Shown here: piece by piece, positions 1 to 9,366 of the stretch
Position numbering within the stretch: position 1 is the stretch's first letter
How the letters are laid out: each line of letters starts with the position of its first letter
Assembly: GCF_001550155.1 (NCBI RefSeq)
Contig: NZ_LRUF01000019.1
Coordinates: 248,001 to 312,000, forward strand
From: Pseudoalteromonas arabiensis
Lineage (GTDB): Bacteria > Pseudomonadota > Gammaproteobacteria > Enterobacterales > Alteromonadaceae
Reading direction: 5' to 3'
Length of the DNA: 64,000 nt
Program-made: the position numbers and the translations under genes
Notes under the pieces: generated by a model
Seen by the model: the letters and a program-made list of their open reading frames with translations, nothing else
Told to the model about the DNA's origin: nothing
Databases searched by the model: none

Positions 1-1774
1 TACGTTCACGTGTTACGTCAAATTGTTTACCTACTTCTTCTAATGTATGGTCTGTGTTCATATCGATACCAAAACGCATACGAAGTACTTTCGCTTCACG
101 GGCCGTTAAGCCAGCTAATACGTCGTTGGTTGCGCCACGTAGCGATTCCATCGTTGCAGAATCAATTGGCGAATCAATGGTCGTATCTTCAATGAAGTCA
201 CCTAAGTGCGAATCTTCATCATCACCGATTGGCGTTTCCATTGAAATAGGCTCTTTCGCGATTTTCAATACCTTACGAATTTTATCTTCAGGCATTAACA
301 TACGCTCAGCTAATTCTTCTGGATTAGGTTCGCGACCCATTTCTTGTAACATTTGACGAGAAATACGATTCAGCTTGTTGATCGTCTCTATCATGTGCAC
401 AGGAATACGGATAGTACGCGCTTGGTCTGCAATTGAACGTGTAATTGCTTGACGGATCCACCATGTTGCATAAGTCGAAAACTTATAACCACGACGATAC
501 TCGAACTTATCAACCGCCTTCATTAGACCAATATTACCTTCTTGAATAAGGTCTAGGAATTGTAGTCCACGGTTGGTATATTTTTTCGCAATCGAAATTA
601 CAAGACGTAAGTTAGCTTCTACCATTTCCTTTTTCGCACGGCGAGCTTTCGCTTCACCAATGCTCATGCGGCGGTTGATGTCTTTAATACGTTCAATACT
701 TAAACCCGTACTTTCTTCGATAGCGCTTAATTTTTGGATACAGCGAATGATCTCAGGTTTTACTTCTTCAAGCTTAACTGAGTGTTTATCGTTAGCTGCA
801 ATTTCAAGGTCGATCCAGCTAGTATCTGTTTCATTATTAGCAAAGTGCTTAACAAACGTTTTCTTTGGAAGCTTAGCAATTTGAACCGCTTGCTTCATGA
901 TAAGACGTTCTTGAACACGCACTCTGTCCATCATTTCGCGCATGTTATTTACCATGCGGTCAAACTGTTTTGGAACTAGCTTAAATGTTTTAAATAATTC
1001 GCCGATTTCGGTAATAGCAGCTAATGAGTCAGGATGAGAGCGACCTTTTTCTTCAAATGTATCACGCGCTTTATTATAAAGATCACGTAGATTTTCGAAG
1101 TGAATGCGTGCTTCTTCAGGATCTGGTCCTGTATCAGCTTCATCATCATCACCGTCGTCATCATCATCACTGTCTTCATCGTCGCTATCATCGTCTTCTT
1201 CGTCTAACTGTTCTTCGTTTAACTCAGAACCGATATGCGTTGCCGAAATTTGTGATTCGTCTTCATTATTAGGATCGAAAAAGCCTGAAATAATGTCGCT
1301 TAAGCGCATTTCTTCAGCTTCAAATTTATCCCACTGCTCGAGTAGGTAAGTAATTGCTTCAGGGTATTCAGCAACTGAAATCTGAACTTGGTTGATACCT
1401 TCTTCGATACGCTTAGCGATTACAATTTCGCCTTCACGCGTAAGTAGTTCAACAGTACCCATTTCACGCATGTACATGCGGACAGGGTCAGTTGTTCGAC
1501 CGATCTCTTTTTCTACAGTCGCAAGTGCAGCGGCCGCGGCTTCTGCTGCGTCTTCGTCTGTCGTTGTTTCTTGCATCATTAATTCATCGGCATCAGGTGC
1601 GTTTTCACTTACCTTGATACCCATATCATTAATCATGCTAATGATATCTTCTACCTGATCTGAGTCGATAATGTCTTGTGGAAGGTGATCATTAACTTCT
1701 GCAAAAGTTAAATAACCTTGCTCTTTACCTTTTTGAATCAGAAGCTTTAATTGTGACTGAGGAGTTGGATCCAT
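1..1774 (-). CDS. rpoD: RNA polymerase sigma factor RpoD (sigma-70), 3' end beyond the window
   Basis: Housekeeping sigma factor, read from ATG at 1774 (begins [20 protein letters not shown]). 591 residues are visible before the left edge; the family is usually about 610-620 residues, so only the last part of region 4.2 is missing (last visible residues DVTRER, the start of the -35-recognition helix). Region 1.1, region 1.2 ([11 protein letters not shown]), region 2 ([18 protein letters not shown], then [10 protein letters not shown]) and region 3 are all readable. A long Asp/Glu-rich run lies in the spacer between regions 1.2 and 2.1 (about 1140-1210). It is the last gene of the rpsU-yqeY-dnaG-rpoD operon. 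Identity is secure. Confidence 0.97.
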   Translation of the reverse strand, partial: MDPTPQSQLKLLIQKGKEQGYLTFAEVNDHLPQDIIDSDQVEDIISMINDMGIKVSENAPDADELMMQETTTDEDAAEAAAAALATVEKEIGRTTDPVRMYMREMGTVELLTREGEIVIAKRIEEGINQVQISVAEYPEAITYLLEQWDKFEAEEMRLSDIISGFFDPNNEDESQISATHIGSELNEEQLDEEDDDSDDEDSDDDDDGDDDEADTGPDPEEARIHFENLRDLYNKARDTFEEKGRSHPDSLAAITEIGELFKTFKLVPKQFDRMVNNMREMMDRVRVQERLIMKQAVQIAKLPKKTFVKHFANNETDTSWIDLEIAANDKHSVKLEEVKPEIIRCIQKLSAIEESTGLSIERIKDINRRMSIGEAKARRAKKEMVEANLRLVISIAKKYTNRGLQFLDLIQEGNIGLMKAVDKFEYRRGYKFSTYATWWIRQAITRSIADQARTIRIPVHMIETINKLNRISRQMLQEMGREPNPEELAERMLMPEDKIRKVLKIAKEPISMETPIGDDEDSHLGDFIEDTTIDSPIDSATMESLRGATNDVLAGLTAREAKVLRMRFGIDMNTDHTLEEVGKQFDVTRER

Positions 1775-1893
1775 AGAGATTTATTCTTCCACTCTGAAAG
1801 TTGATACAACAGGCGCCAGCTCGCTTTATAAGCGAAACGAAAACTAACTAGACGCAGTGAATAGCACAGTATAACAGCATAATTCAAATCTGA

Positions 1894-3645
1894 CTAGCTG
1901 TTGCTGCCTTTTAACGCTTGTGTCAGTAAGTGACACTCAAGACGTTCTTCGCTTGTTAACCCTTGGGTCTTGTCTTTTATTAATAGGGTCTCTAGTCGAT
2001 AATTTAAACACTGGTCTTCAATAAATTTAAAAGTATTTTTAAAAACAGTTTCTAAACGATCGTCATTTATTTGATGTTGCCAAGTTGCTAATTTAACAAG
2101 GGCATCATACTGCGCACTATCACGAAATGACTCAAGAATTTGTGCCGTGGTTATTCCTGGTCGCTCTAGTGCTAAGTGTTGGATGTGCAAAAAAAGTTCA
2201 ATACCGGCAATTTTCATTTCTGCCAACTCTGGCATATAAGCAATGCTGGTCGCTAAGTTTGGATGTTGCAATAAAATACCGATTGCTTGGCGCATTGGCG
2301 TGATTTTAAATTTACGTTCAATTGCATGTTGCTGCTTTGGTGATTTTACGCGGTTATTTAACTGTTCTCGCGTTCGACCAATTAAGCGGCCAAGGTGTTC
2401 TAAAATATTCTCTTGGTAAAAATCACTGGGAATTTTTTCAATCAGCGGCAGGGCATCACTCAGTAATTTTGCTTTACCTGCATCCTGGGTTAAGTCAACC
2501 TCTTGGCTGAGCTTATTAAAGAGCACTTTACTAAAATCATCCGCGTCCTTTAATCGTGCTTCAAAAGCGTCTTTGCCTTCTTTTTGTACCAGCGAGTCTG
2601 GATCTTCACCGTCAGGTAGAAATACAAATTGTAATGACTTTCCATCTGCAAGGTAAGGAAGTGCATTCTCAAGTGCACGCCAAGCAGCATCGCGACCAGC
2701 ACGGTCACCATCGTAACAGCAAATCACTTTATCTGTGGTTCTGAATAATGTGTGCATATGCTCTGCGGTGGTTGCTGTACCAAGGGCTGCAACGGCATAT
2801 TCAATGCCTTGCTCAGCTAAAGCAACCACATCCATATAGCCTTCAACAATTAAAATATGTTCCAGTTTTTTATGAGCTTGCTTAGCTTCGTACAAGCCGT
2901 AAAGTTCAAAACCTTTATGGAAAATACGCGTTTCTGGTGAATTGAGGTATTTAGGCCCTTGATCTGCTTGCATTACACGGCCACCAAACGCGATTACCCG
3001 ACCGCGTTTGTCGCGAATAGGGAACATGAGTCGGTCACGGAAAAAGTCAAATTGGCGACCAGGCGACTTTTCAGAGGCAAGCTTTAACTCTACTAGCTGT
3101 TCTTTTTGCTCTTTATTGCGGCCTAGTTGCTGACACAGTGCTTCCCACTCACTCGGGGCATAGCCAATCATGAATTTTTTTGCTGTTTCGCCACTTAAAC
3201 CACGACCTTTAATATAATCAATCACGGTTTTAGAATTAGCATGATGCTTTAGTTGATGCTGATAAAAGCGTGCAGCATGGAGCATTAAATCGTAATCAGA
3301 GCGCTTTTGTTCAGCGGTGCGTTGCGGACCTGAGCTTGTGCCTTGCTCGCGAGGTACGTCTAAATTGAGCATACTCGCTAATTCTTCGATAGCATCAACA
3401 AATTCTAGTTTGTCATATTCCATGACAAATGAAATGGCATTACCATTCGCACCACAGCCAAAGCAATGATAAAACTGTTTATCTTGGGAGACGGTAAAAG
3501 AAGGGGTTTTTTCGTTATGAAAAGGACAGCAAGCTTGGTAGTCTTTTCCCGCTTTTTTTAGGCCAACTTTTGAATCAATTAACTCAACAATATCGGTACG
3601 AGCGAGTAAATCATCAATAAACTGTCGAGGGATTTTTCCGGCCAT
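1894..3645 (-). CDS. dnaG: DNA primase DnaG
   Basis: Makes RNA primers for replication. 583 residues from ATG at 3645 (MAGKIPRQFI). The frame is open 18 codons further upstream, but that extension does not resemble DnaG, and an AGGA lies shortly before 3645. The CHC2 zinc finger uses C40, H43, C61 and C64, the same spacing as in E. coli. The TOPRIM core follows with EGYMDVVA near residue 265 and CYDGDRAG near 310, then a C-terminal helicase-interaction region. It sits between yqeY and rpoD, with a terminator-like hairpin just upstream at 3731-3751 that may lower its transcription relative to rpsU, as known in E. coli. Confidence 0.97.
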   Translation of the reverse strand: MAGKIPRQFIDDLLARTDIVELIDSKVGLKKAGKDYQACCPFHNEKTPSFTVSQDKQFYHCFGCGANGNAISFVMEYDKLEFVDAIEELASMLNLDVPREQGTSSGPQRTAEQKRSDYDLMLHAARFYQHQLKHHANSKTVIDYIKGRGLSGETAKKFMIGYAPSEWEALCQQLGRNKEQKEQLVELKLASEKSPGRQFDFFRDRLMFPIRDKRGRVIAFGGRVMQADQGPKYLNSPETRIFHKGFELYGLYEAKQAHKKLEHILIVEGYMDVVALAEQGIEYAVAALGTATTAEHMHTLFRTTDKVICCYDGDRAGRDAAWRALENALPYLADGKSLQFVFLPDGEDPDSLVQKEGKDAFEARLKDADDFSKVLFNKLSQEVDLTQDAGKAKLLSDALPLIEKIPSDFYQENILEHLGRLIGRTREQLNNRVKSPKQQHAIERKFKITPMRQAIGILLQHPNLATSIAYMPELAEMKIAGIELFLHIQHLALERPGITTAQILESFRDSAQYDALVKLATWQHQINDDRLETVFKNTFKFIEDQCLNYRLETLLIKDKTQGLTSEERLECHLLTQALKGSNS

Positions 3646-3730
3646 GGCTGTTGTTTTTTCCTGCACTATTTTTGCATTTAAAGTAAGATTTGAACACAAA
3701 AGGTGATTATATAAAAGCTCAAAAGCAAGA

Positions 3731-3751
3731 AACCGAGCACTAGGCTCGGTT
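3731..3751 (-). terminator. Internal terminator between yqeY and dnaG
   Basis: The arms AACCGAGC and GCTCGGTT form a perfect 8-bp stem around a 5-nt loop. On the minus strand the stem is followed by TCTTGCTTTTG, a weak U-tract, so read-through is likely. E. coli has a comparable leaky terminator between rpsU and dnaG that reduces primase expression. Confidence 0.65.
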
Positions 3752-3780
3752 TGCTTGAATCATACATCTGTATGTGGGGG

Positions 3781-4227
3781 TTAGGCAGTTAATCGTTGCT
3801 TGATTAAGCCAGAAATCTTACCTAAATCGGCACGACCTTCAGCTTTGCTTTTGATCACTCCCATTACCTTACCCATGTCTTGCATACCCGCTGCGTTTGT
3901 ATCAGCAATAGCCGAGTCAATAAGTGCTATGATTTCTTCTTCACTCAATTGTTGAGGTAAGAATTCTTCAAGAGCTTTAATCTCATTGGCTTCAATTTCA
4001 GCTAAATCTTCACGACCCGCATCAATATACTGGGTGTAAGAGTCGCGACGTTGTTTTACAAGCTTCACTAAAACAGCGGTAATACCGTCGTCGTCTAGCG
4101 TGATTTGCTCGTCAATTTCACGTTGCTTGATTGCAGCAAGTACCATGCGGATAGGCTTAAGACGTTCTTTGTCTTTTGCCTTCATCGCATCTTTTTGCGC
4201 ATCTTTTAGCGTTAATAAAAGGCTCAT
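3781..4227 (-). CDS. yqeY: GatB/YqeY domain-containing protein
   Basis: 148-residue protein of the GatB/YqeY family, related to the tail domain of the amidotransferase subunit GatB, which contacts tRNA in Asp-tRNA/Glu-tRNA amidotransferases. The free-standing YqeY proteins have no settled function. The family character is seen in the N-terminal helical part (LLLTLKDAQKDAMKAKDKER), the QREIDEQ segment and the C-terminal DMGKVMGVIKSKAEGRAD block. It lies 21 nt downstream of rpsU in the same operon and is followed by the terminator before dnaG. The start has only a weak Shine-Dalgarno, consistent with translation in an operon. Confidence 0.9.
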   Translation of the reverse strand: MSLLLTLKDAQKDAMKAKDKERLKPIRMVLAAIKQREIDEQITLDDDGITAVLVKLVKQRRDSYTQYIDAGREDLAEIEANEIKALEEFLPQQLSEEEIIALIDSAIADTNAAGMQDMGKVMGVIKSKAEGRADLGKISGLIKQRLTA

Positions 4228-4248
4228 TTATACAAGACCAAATACTGA

Positions 4249-4464
4249 TTAGTATAATTTAACGCGACGTGCGTTATCGCGAGAAAGCTTCTTCATGTGA
4301 CGCTTTACTGCAGCAGCTTTTTTACGCTTACGCTCAGCTGTTGGTTTTTCATAGTGCTCGCGACGACGAACTTCTGAAAGGATACCTGCTTTTTCACATG
4401 AACGCTTGAAGCGACGAAGTGCTACGTCAAACGGTTCGTTCTCTCTTACTTTAATTACTGGCAT
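4249..4464 (-). CDS. rpsU: 30S ribosomal protein S21
   Basis: 71 residues, the same length as E. coli S21, strongly basic, beginning [20 protein letters not shown] and ending RRVKLY. S21 sits near the 3' end of 16S rRNA in the small subunit and helps mRNA engagement. First gene of the macromolecular synthesis operon. The upstream AGGTAGGTG lies before the ATG. A sigma-70 promoter is predicted at 4543-4572 and the leader contains two small hairpins. Confidence 0.98.
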
Positions 4465-4502
4465 TAAAAATTCACCTACCTAAATAATGAGCGTTGCTCA
4501 AG

Positions 4503-4521
4503 TTGATCGAATAACGATCAA
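4503..4521 (-). promoter_or_regulatory. Inverted repeat in the rpsU leader
   Basis: TTGATCG and CGATCAA form a perfect 7-bp inverted repeat with a 5-nt loop, in the transcribed leader of rpsU about 40-60 nt before its start codon. A second hairpin, TGAGC-AAC-GCTCA, lies between it and the start codon at about 4488-4500. Together they could form a structured leader. Function is not known. Confidence 0.45.
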
Positions 4522-4542
4522 GTGGTTCAAAAATGGTGCGGT

Positions 4543-4572
4543 ATTGTAATCCGAAGCAACACCACATGTAAA
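4543..4572 (-). promoter_or_regulatory. Predicted sigma-70 promoter of rpsU operon
   Basis: On the minus strand, TTTACA (-35, complement of 4567-4572) is followed after 18 bp by TACAAT (-10, complement of 4543-4548). Each hexamer matches the consensus at five of six bases. Transcription would start near 4536, giving a leader of about 70 nt. Prediction from sequence only. Confidence 0.6.
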
Positions 4573-4609
4573 GGATAATATTAACAGAAACTGGGATGGC
4601 AAAACAGCG

Positions 4610-5227
4610 TTAATTTGTCGCGCGTTGATACAAGCGACAAATTACTTGCCCAGCAGTTTTTTCTTTTAATAGCAACCAGTTACTAGGAGTCTCTAGGCTT
4701 TTTAGTTCGCTTTCAACTTCCACATAAATTAACGCTTGCTCAGTTAACCATTGATTTGATTCGAGTAATAAACAACTTTTTTCGGCCAAATTTTGGCGAA
4801 AGGGTGGGTCAACAAAAACTAGATCAAACTGTTTATTTTCATCATTATTATCTAATAGCGCTAGGCTATTACCCTGTTTTACAGTGGCATTATCAAGTTG
4901 CAAAGTGGCTATGTTGTTGTTTAGCTGTGCCGCTGCGCTTTTATCAAGTTCAAAAAAGACCGTATGTGCAGCAAACCGAGAAAGCGCTTCAAAACCAAGC
5001 CCTCCAGAACCAGCATAGCAATCAAGTACGCTTGCACCTCGGGTATCTTGCATTAACCAATTAAACACGGTTTCCTTTATTCGATCCGTTGTTGGGCGTA
5101 AGCCTTGTACATCTTTGACCGGAAGTTTTCTACCGCGAAATTGACCACTAATGATACGAATAAAGCCATGGCTTGATTTATTGCTTGTCGCTTTAATTTG
5201 GCGATTAGGTGTTGATTTTTTTCTCAT
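4610..5227 (-). CDS. rsmD: 16S rRNA (guanine966-N2)-methyltransferase RsmD
   Basis: Methylates N2 of G966 in 16S rRNA in the small subunit. 205 residues. The SAM-binding motif DCYAGSGGLGFE is at 69-80 and the catalytic DPPF motif of N2-guanine methyltransferases at 140-143. The basic N-terminal segment (IISGQFRGRKLPV) is typical of the family. It is transcribed divergently from ftsY, the same arrangement as in E. coli. A 211-bp intergenic region holds both promoters. Confidence 0.95.
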   Translation of the reverse strand: MRKKSTPNRQIKATSNKSSHGFIRIISGQFRGRKLPVKDVQGLRPTTDRIKETVFNWLMQDTRGASVLDCYAGSGGLGFEALSRFAAHTVFFELDKSAAAQLNNNIATLQLDNATVKQGNSLALLDNNDENKQFDLVFVDPPFRQNLAEKSCLLLESNQWLTEQALIYVEVESELKSLETPSNWLLLKEKTAGQVICRLYQRATN

Positions 5228-5438
5228 TTAACTCACTAATAAATGGTAACTGATACCTAGCTCAGATAATATTGTGCTTTATAGCTAGTGTGTCATTTTT
5301 CTACTGCACTAAAAGTGTTACTATTAGTGTCTTAGCGATAGATGGTACCCGTTTTGGTTTGGCTGAAAGTAGCTGAACTATCACCAACCTATTATTCATG
5401 TAAGTTTATCAGATTTTTATAAGTGGTTATTAGCAAGT

Positions 5439-7472
5439 ATGGCAAAAAAAAATAAATTCTTGTCTTGGTTTGGTTTTGGCAAATCAGAAAAACAACAAAC
5501 AGAGCAAGCAGCAAAAGAGGCTGATAACCAGAAGCAATTAGAAGAACAACAGCGTATTGAAGCCGAAAAGGCGGAAACAGAACGCTTAGAGCAAGAGCGC
5601 ATTGCAGCAGAAAAAGCGGAAGCTGAACGTTTAGCTCAAGAGCAGCAAGCGGCAGAGCAACAACGTCTGGAACAACAAGCTCGTCTCGCTGAGCAAGAAG
5701 CAGCAATGAAATTAGAGCAAGAACGCGTTGCCGCTGAAAAAGCAGAGCGTGAAGCTGAGCAAGCTGCTGCAGAAAAGGCAGAGGCTGAACGTTTAGAGCA
5801 AGAGCGTATCGCAGTTGAAAAGGCAGAAGCGGAGCGTTTAGCTCAAGAGCAGCAAGCGGCAGAGCAACAACGTCTGGAACAACAAGCTCGTCTTGCTGAG
5901 CAAGAAGCTGCAATGAAATTAGAACAGGAACGCGTTGCTGCTGAAAAGGCGCAGCGTGAAGCCGAGCAAGTTGCAGTAGAGCAGGCAGAAGCAGAGCGTG
6001 TAGAGCAAGAGCGTATTGCAGCAGAAAAAGCACAAGCTGAGCGTCTAGAGCAAGAACGCATTGCTGCAGAAAAGGCAGAAGCAGAGCGTTTAGAGCAAGA
6101 ACGCATTGCTGCAGAAAAGGCAGAAGCAGAGCGTTTAGAGCAAGAACGCATTGCAGCAGAAAAAGCACAAGCGGAACGCGTTGAACAAGAACGCATTGCA
6201 GCAGAAAAAGCACAAGCGGAACGTGTTGAACAAGAACGCATTGCTGCTGAAAAGGCGGAAGCTGAGCGTGTAGAACAAGAGCGTATTGCAGCAGAAAAGG
6301 CGGAAGCTGAGCGTGTAGAACAAGAGCGCATTGCAGCAGAAAAAGCACAAGCGGAACGCGTTGAACAAGAACGCATTGCTGCTGAAAAGGCGGAAGCTGA
6401 GCGTCTAGAACAAGAGCGCATTGCTGCTGAAAAGGCGGAAGCTGAGCGTCTAGAACAAGAGCGCATTGCAGCAGAAAAGGCTGAAGCTGAACGTGTAGAA
6501 CAAGAGAAAGCTGCACAAGCCGCCACTGAAAAACCAAAGAAAGAAGGTTTCTTCGCACGCCTTAAAAAAGGCCTATTAAAAACTCGCGTTAATATTGGCT
6601 CTGGCTTTGCCTCTATCTTTAGCGGTAAGAAAATTGACGATGAGTTATTTGAAGAACTTGAAACACAGCTGTTAACAGCAGATTTAGGTGTTGATACAAC
6701 AATGAAGTTGATTGATAACCTAACTGATGCAGCGGATCGTAAGCAGTTAAAAGATGGTGATGCTCTTTATGAGTTAATGAAGCAAGAAATGGCTGATATG
6801 CTTAAAACTGCTGAGCAGCCGTTGGTTGTTTCAGGTGATAAAAAGCCATTTGTGATCTTAATGGTGGGTGTCAATGGCGTTGGTAAAACAACGACTATCG
6901 GTAAACTAGCGAAGCAATTCCAAAGTGAAGGTAAGTCGGTCATGTTAGCCGCAGGTGACACCTTCCGTGCTGCTGCTGTTGAGCAGCTACAAGTATGGGG
7001 TGAGCGTAACAGCATTCCGGTCATTGCTCAGCATACTGGCGCAGACAGTGCCTCAGTTGTATTTGATGCTTTTCAAGCGGCAAAAGCACGTAATGTAGAT
7101 GTGTTAATCGCTGATACAGCAGGGCGTTTGCAAAATAAAGATAACCTTATGCAAGAGCTTGAAAAAATAGCCCGCGTAATGAAAAAAATAGACCCTGATG
7201 CGCCGCATGAAGTCATGTTAACAATTGATGCGGGTACGGGTCAGAATGCGATTAGCCAAGTAAAACTTTTTAATGAATGCGTTGGTTTAACTGGTATCAC
7301 ATTGTCTAAGTTAGATGGTACGGCAAAAGGTGGGGTCATCTTTGCTGTAGCAGATAAGTTTAATATTCCAATTCGTTACATAGGTGTTGGTGAGGGTATT
7401 GACGACCTGCGCACTTTTAACAGTAATGACTTCATTGATGCGCTGTTTAGCCAAGATGAGGACGATGCATAA
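5439..7472 (+). CDS. ftsY: Signal recognition particle receptor FtsY
   Basis: SRP receptor GTPase that docks ribosome-nascent chain complexes at the inner membrane. 677 residues, much longer than E. coli FtsY (about 500). The N-terminal acidic A-domain is expanded: residues 42-179 are two 69-residue units and residues 180-359 are twelve 15-residue units of type [15 protein letters not shown], predicted to be one long charged coiled coil. The NG domain follows from about residue 370, with GVNGVGKT at 477-484, DTFRAAA, DTAGR near 560 and [10 protein letters not shown] near 620. ftsE and ftsX follow, but a hairpin lies at 7479-7502. Confidence 0.97.
   Translation: MAKKNKFLSWFGFGKSEKQQTEQAAKEADNQKQLEEQQRIEAEKAETERLEQERIAAEKAEAERLAQEQQAAEQQRLEQQARLAEQEAAMKLEQERVAAEKAEREAEQAAAEKAEAERLEQERIAVEKAEAERLAQEQQAAEQQRLEQQARLAEQEAAMKLEQERVAAEKAQREAEQVAVEQAEAERVEQERIAAEKAQAERLEQERIAAEKAEAERLEQERIAAEKAEAERLEQERIAAEKAQAERVEQERIAAEKAQAERVEQERIAAEKAEAERVEQERIAAEKAEAERVEQERIAAEKAQAERVEQERIAAEKAEAERLEQERIAAEKAEAERLEQERIAAEKAEAERVEQEKAAQAATEKPKKEGFFARLKKGLLKTRVNIGSGFASIFSGKKIDDELFEELETQLLTADLGVDTTMKLIDNLTDAADRKQLKDGDALYELMKQEMADMLKTAEQPLVVSGDKKPFVILMVGVNGVGKTTTIGKLAKQFQSEGKSVMLAAGDTFRAAAVEQLQVWGERNSIPVIAQHTGADSASVVFDAFQAAKARNVDVLIADTAGRLQNKDNLMQELEKIARVMKKIDPDAPHEVMLTIDAGTGQNAISQVKLFNECVGLTGITLSKLDGTAKGGVIFAVADKFNIPIRYIGVGEGIDDLRTFNSNDFIDALFSQDEDDA
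5562..6515 (+). repeat. Tandem repeats inside ftsY
   Basis: Two near-identical 207-bp units (5562-5768, 5769-5975) are followed by twelve 45-bp units (5976-6515). Each 45-bp unit encodes AEKA[EQ]AER[LV]EQERIA with few changes. Synonymous differences between units show some age, but neighbouring units are often nearly identical, suggesting recent duplication or gene conversion. Copy number may vary between strains and may be mis-assembled from short reads. Confidence 0.95.
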
Positions 7473-7478
7473 CTAATT

Positions 7479-7502
7479 AAAAAGGGAGTTAACTCTCTTT
7501 TT
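7479..7502 (+). terminator. Palindromic hairpin between ftsY and ftsE
   Basis: AAAAAGGGAG and CTCTCTTTTT form a 10-bp stem (one G-U pair) with a TTAA loop; the 3' arm ends in a U-run. It looks like an intrinsic terminator, directly after the ftsY stop codon, and could uncouple ftsY from ftsEX. Confidence 0.65.
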
Positions 7503-7527
7503 AGCTGTAAGATGATTGATAATTAAA

Positions 7528-8205
7528 ATGATAAATTTTCAGCAAGTCAGTAAAACCTATCCGGGGGGCCATCGTGCCCTTGAAAAAGTCAGCTTTCATA
7601 TTAAGCCTGGCGAGCTTGCTTTTTTAACAGGCCATAGTGGTGCTGGTAAAAGTACTTTGTTAAAGCTCATTAGCCTCATGGAGCGCCCATCAGCAGGGCA
7701 GGTACTAATAAATGGTGTGGATTTAAATGCCGTTAAGTCACGCCAGGTGCCGTATATTCGTCGTGATATTGGTATTATTTTTCAGAACCATCGCCTTTTA
7801 GAGCGTTATTCTGTATTTGATAATGTTGCCTTACCGCTTGTGATTGAAGGAACGCACCACAAGCAAATTGCTAAACGTGTTCATGGTGCATTAGATAAGG
7901 TTGGCTTGCTCGATAAAGCTAAATGTAGCCCTGCTACTTTATCTGGTGGTGAACAACAGCGTGTAGGAATAGCCAGAGCGATTGTTAATTCGCCACCAAT
8001 TTTATTAGCTGATGAACCAACAGGTAATTTAGATCCTGAGCTTTCAATGGATATCCTGCGCTTATTCGAGGATTTTAATCACCATGGTACAACGGTATTA
8101 ATTGCAACTCATGATATTGGCTTGATTGCGCGTATGCGTTACCGCAGCCTTACGTTAAAGGATGGTCGAATGATTCAAGATCCGTTAGCGGAGGAAACAC
8201 TATGA
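7528..8205 (+). CDS. ftsE: Cell division ATP-binding protein FtsE
   Basis: ABC-type ATPase that with FtsX activates peptidoglycan hydrolases through EnvC-type partners at the divisome. 225 residues from ATG at 7528 (MINFQQVSKTYPGG). The frame also opens at TTG 7516, but 7528 matches the E. coli N-terminus. Walker A GHSGAGKST is at 35-43, Q-loop IIFQNHRL near 83-90, signature LSGGEQQR at 138-145 and Walker B LLADEP at 159-164. It overlaps ftsX by 4 nt, indicating translational coupling. Confidence 0.95.
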   Translation: MINFQQVSKTYPGGHRALEKVSFHIKPGELAFLTGHSGAGKSTLLKLISLMERPSAGQVLINGVDLNAVKSRQVPYIRRDIGIIFQNHRLLERYSVFDNVALPLVIEGTHHKQIAKRVHGALDKVGLLDKAKCSPATLSGGEQQRVGIARAIVNSPPILLADEPTGNLDPELSMDILRLFEDFNHHGTTVLIATHDIGLIARMRYRSLTLKDGRMIQDPLAEETL

Positions 8206-9188
8206 GTTTATTATTCAAAAGTCGTTCAAGCCAAACAGAGGGACAACAAAAATCACTTTTTGCTTCGCCTTACTTTTTTATAATGAACCTTATTCGACAA
8301 GGTGTGCACAGCCTCGGTGAAATGTGGCGAACACCTCTTGCATCACTTATGACGATTGCTGTTTTAGGCTTGAGTTTAACCTTACCGGCCACTTTGTATT
8401 TAGTGGTTAAAAATGTATCTCAAGTGAGTAGTGGTTTTGAAGACGCGGCAGAAATTTCGTTGTTTGTTAAAGAAAGTATGACTCAGCAACAAACGCAAAC
8501 CCTAGTGAAACGTTTAGCTCTTTATCCTGAAATCGATAAAGTGGAGTTTATTTCAAAAGGGGATGCACTTACTGAGTTTAAACAGGTATCTGGTTTTGGC
8601 CAAGCACTGGAATACCTTGATGCAAATCCACTGCCTGATGTTGTTATCGTTACGCCTACCATTCGTCACCGTCAACCAAATGCAGCAGAGCAATTACTTA
8701 AAAAACTAGAGGCTGAGCGTGAGGTTGATTTTGGTAAGCTTGATATCGCGTGGCTTGAACGTTTGAATGCACTATTAAGTTTATTAAAAGAGAGCGTCAT
8801 CACTATTGCCCTACTATTATTAACCTCTGTTACTTTAATCATTGGTAATACTATCCGTTTATCGATAATGGACAAAAAAGAAGAAATTCAAGTGATGAAG
8901 CTTGTCGGTGCGACAAACACCTTTATTCATGCGCCATTTTTATGGACAGGGGTGTGGTACGGTATTATTGGTGGTTTGTTCTCTTTTATTTGTGTTGCTT
9001 TAATGATGTGGTGGCTAGGCAGTGCGGTTAGTGAAGTGGCGGGCGTCTATGAAACCAGCTTTGATTTAATCGGTCTGACAATGTCGGAATTCGGCGTTTT
9101 AGTTGCACTTGCAACAGCACTCGGCTTTGTCGGGTCTTACTTATCAGTTAGCCGCTATATAAAAGAAATAGAACCCGATAAAGTATAA
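8202..9188 (+). CDS. ftsX: Cell division protein FtsX
   Basis: Membrane partner of FtsE. 328 residues with the FtsX topology: an N-terminal segment, TM1 (about residues 45-70, ending LPATLYLVVKN), a periplasmic loop (about 75-185), then three further TM helices at about 198-218, 250-270 and 293-315. A cytoplasmic coupling stretch MDKKEEIQVMKLVGATN lies between TM2 and TM3. A good ribosome-binding site (GAGGAAAC) precedes the ATG, which overlaps the ftsE stop. A 10-bp hairpin follows the gene. Confidence 0.95.
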   Translation: MSLLFKSRSSQTEGQQKSLFASPYFFIMNLIRQGVHSLGEMWRTPLASLMTIAVLGLSLTLPATLYLVVKNVSQVSSGFEDAAEISLFVKESMTQQQTQTLVKRLALYPEIDKVEFISKGDALTEFKQVSGFGQALEYLDANPLPDVVIVTPTIRHRQPNAAEQLLKKLEAEREVDFGKLDIAWLERLNALLSLLKESVITIALLLLTSVTLIIGNTIRLSIMDKKEEIQVMKLVGATNTFIHAPFLWTGVWYGIIGGLFSFICVALMMWWLGSAVSEVAGVYETSFDLIGLTMSEFGVLVALATALGFVGSYLSVSRYIKEIEPDKV

Positions 9189-9194
9189 CAATAA

Positions 9195-9218
9195 AGTGTA
9201 ACAATTCGTTGTTACACT
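9195..9218 (+). terminator. Hairpin after ftsX
   Basis: AGTGTAACAA and TTGTTACACT form a perfect 10-bp stem with a TTCG tetraloop. The following GCTCTATT is a poor U-tract, so termination may be partial or the hairpin may protect the mRNA 3' end. Confidence 0.55.
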
Positions 9219-9332
9219 GCTCTATTAGCGCTAAATAAAGTAGTAATTAATTTATCGCTTTTTCAATCAAAGCTAGAATTCACCGCATATTCAGCGTGTT
9301 AGCGTAAACTAAAAATAGATAAAAAAAACCAC

Positions 9333-9361
9333 TTGATCTGAGGTTCAAAAAAGTTTTTAAT
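9333..9361 (+). promoter_or_regulatory. Predicted sigma-70 promoter of rpoH
   Basis: TTGATC (9333-9338) and TTTAAT (9356-9361) are separated by 17 bp. The predicted start point near 9368 falls within the CIRCE element at 9367-9393. Prediction from sequence only; other promoters in the 239-bp gap are possible. Confidence 0.5.
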
Positions 9362-9366
9362 TGAAA

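Noticed and set aside
5562..6515. CRISPR-like periodic repeat
   Set aside because: Units are contiguous, in frame and coding within ftsY, with no unique spacers.
5392..6558. Long open frames antisense to ftsY (388, 227 and 77 codons)
   Set aside because: They mirror the Glu/Ala/Gln-rich tandem repeats; the peptides are Leu/Gln or Ser/Cys/Ala low-complexity and have no ribosome-binding site. Repeat shadow.
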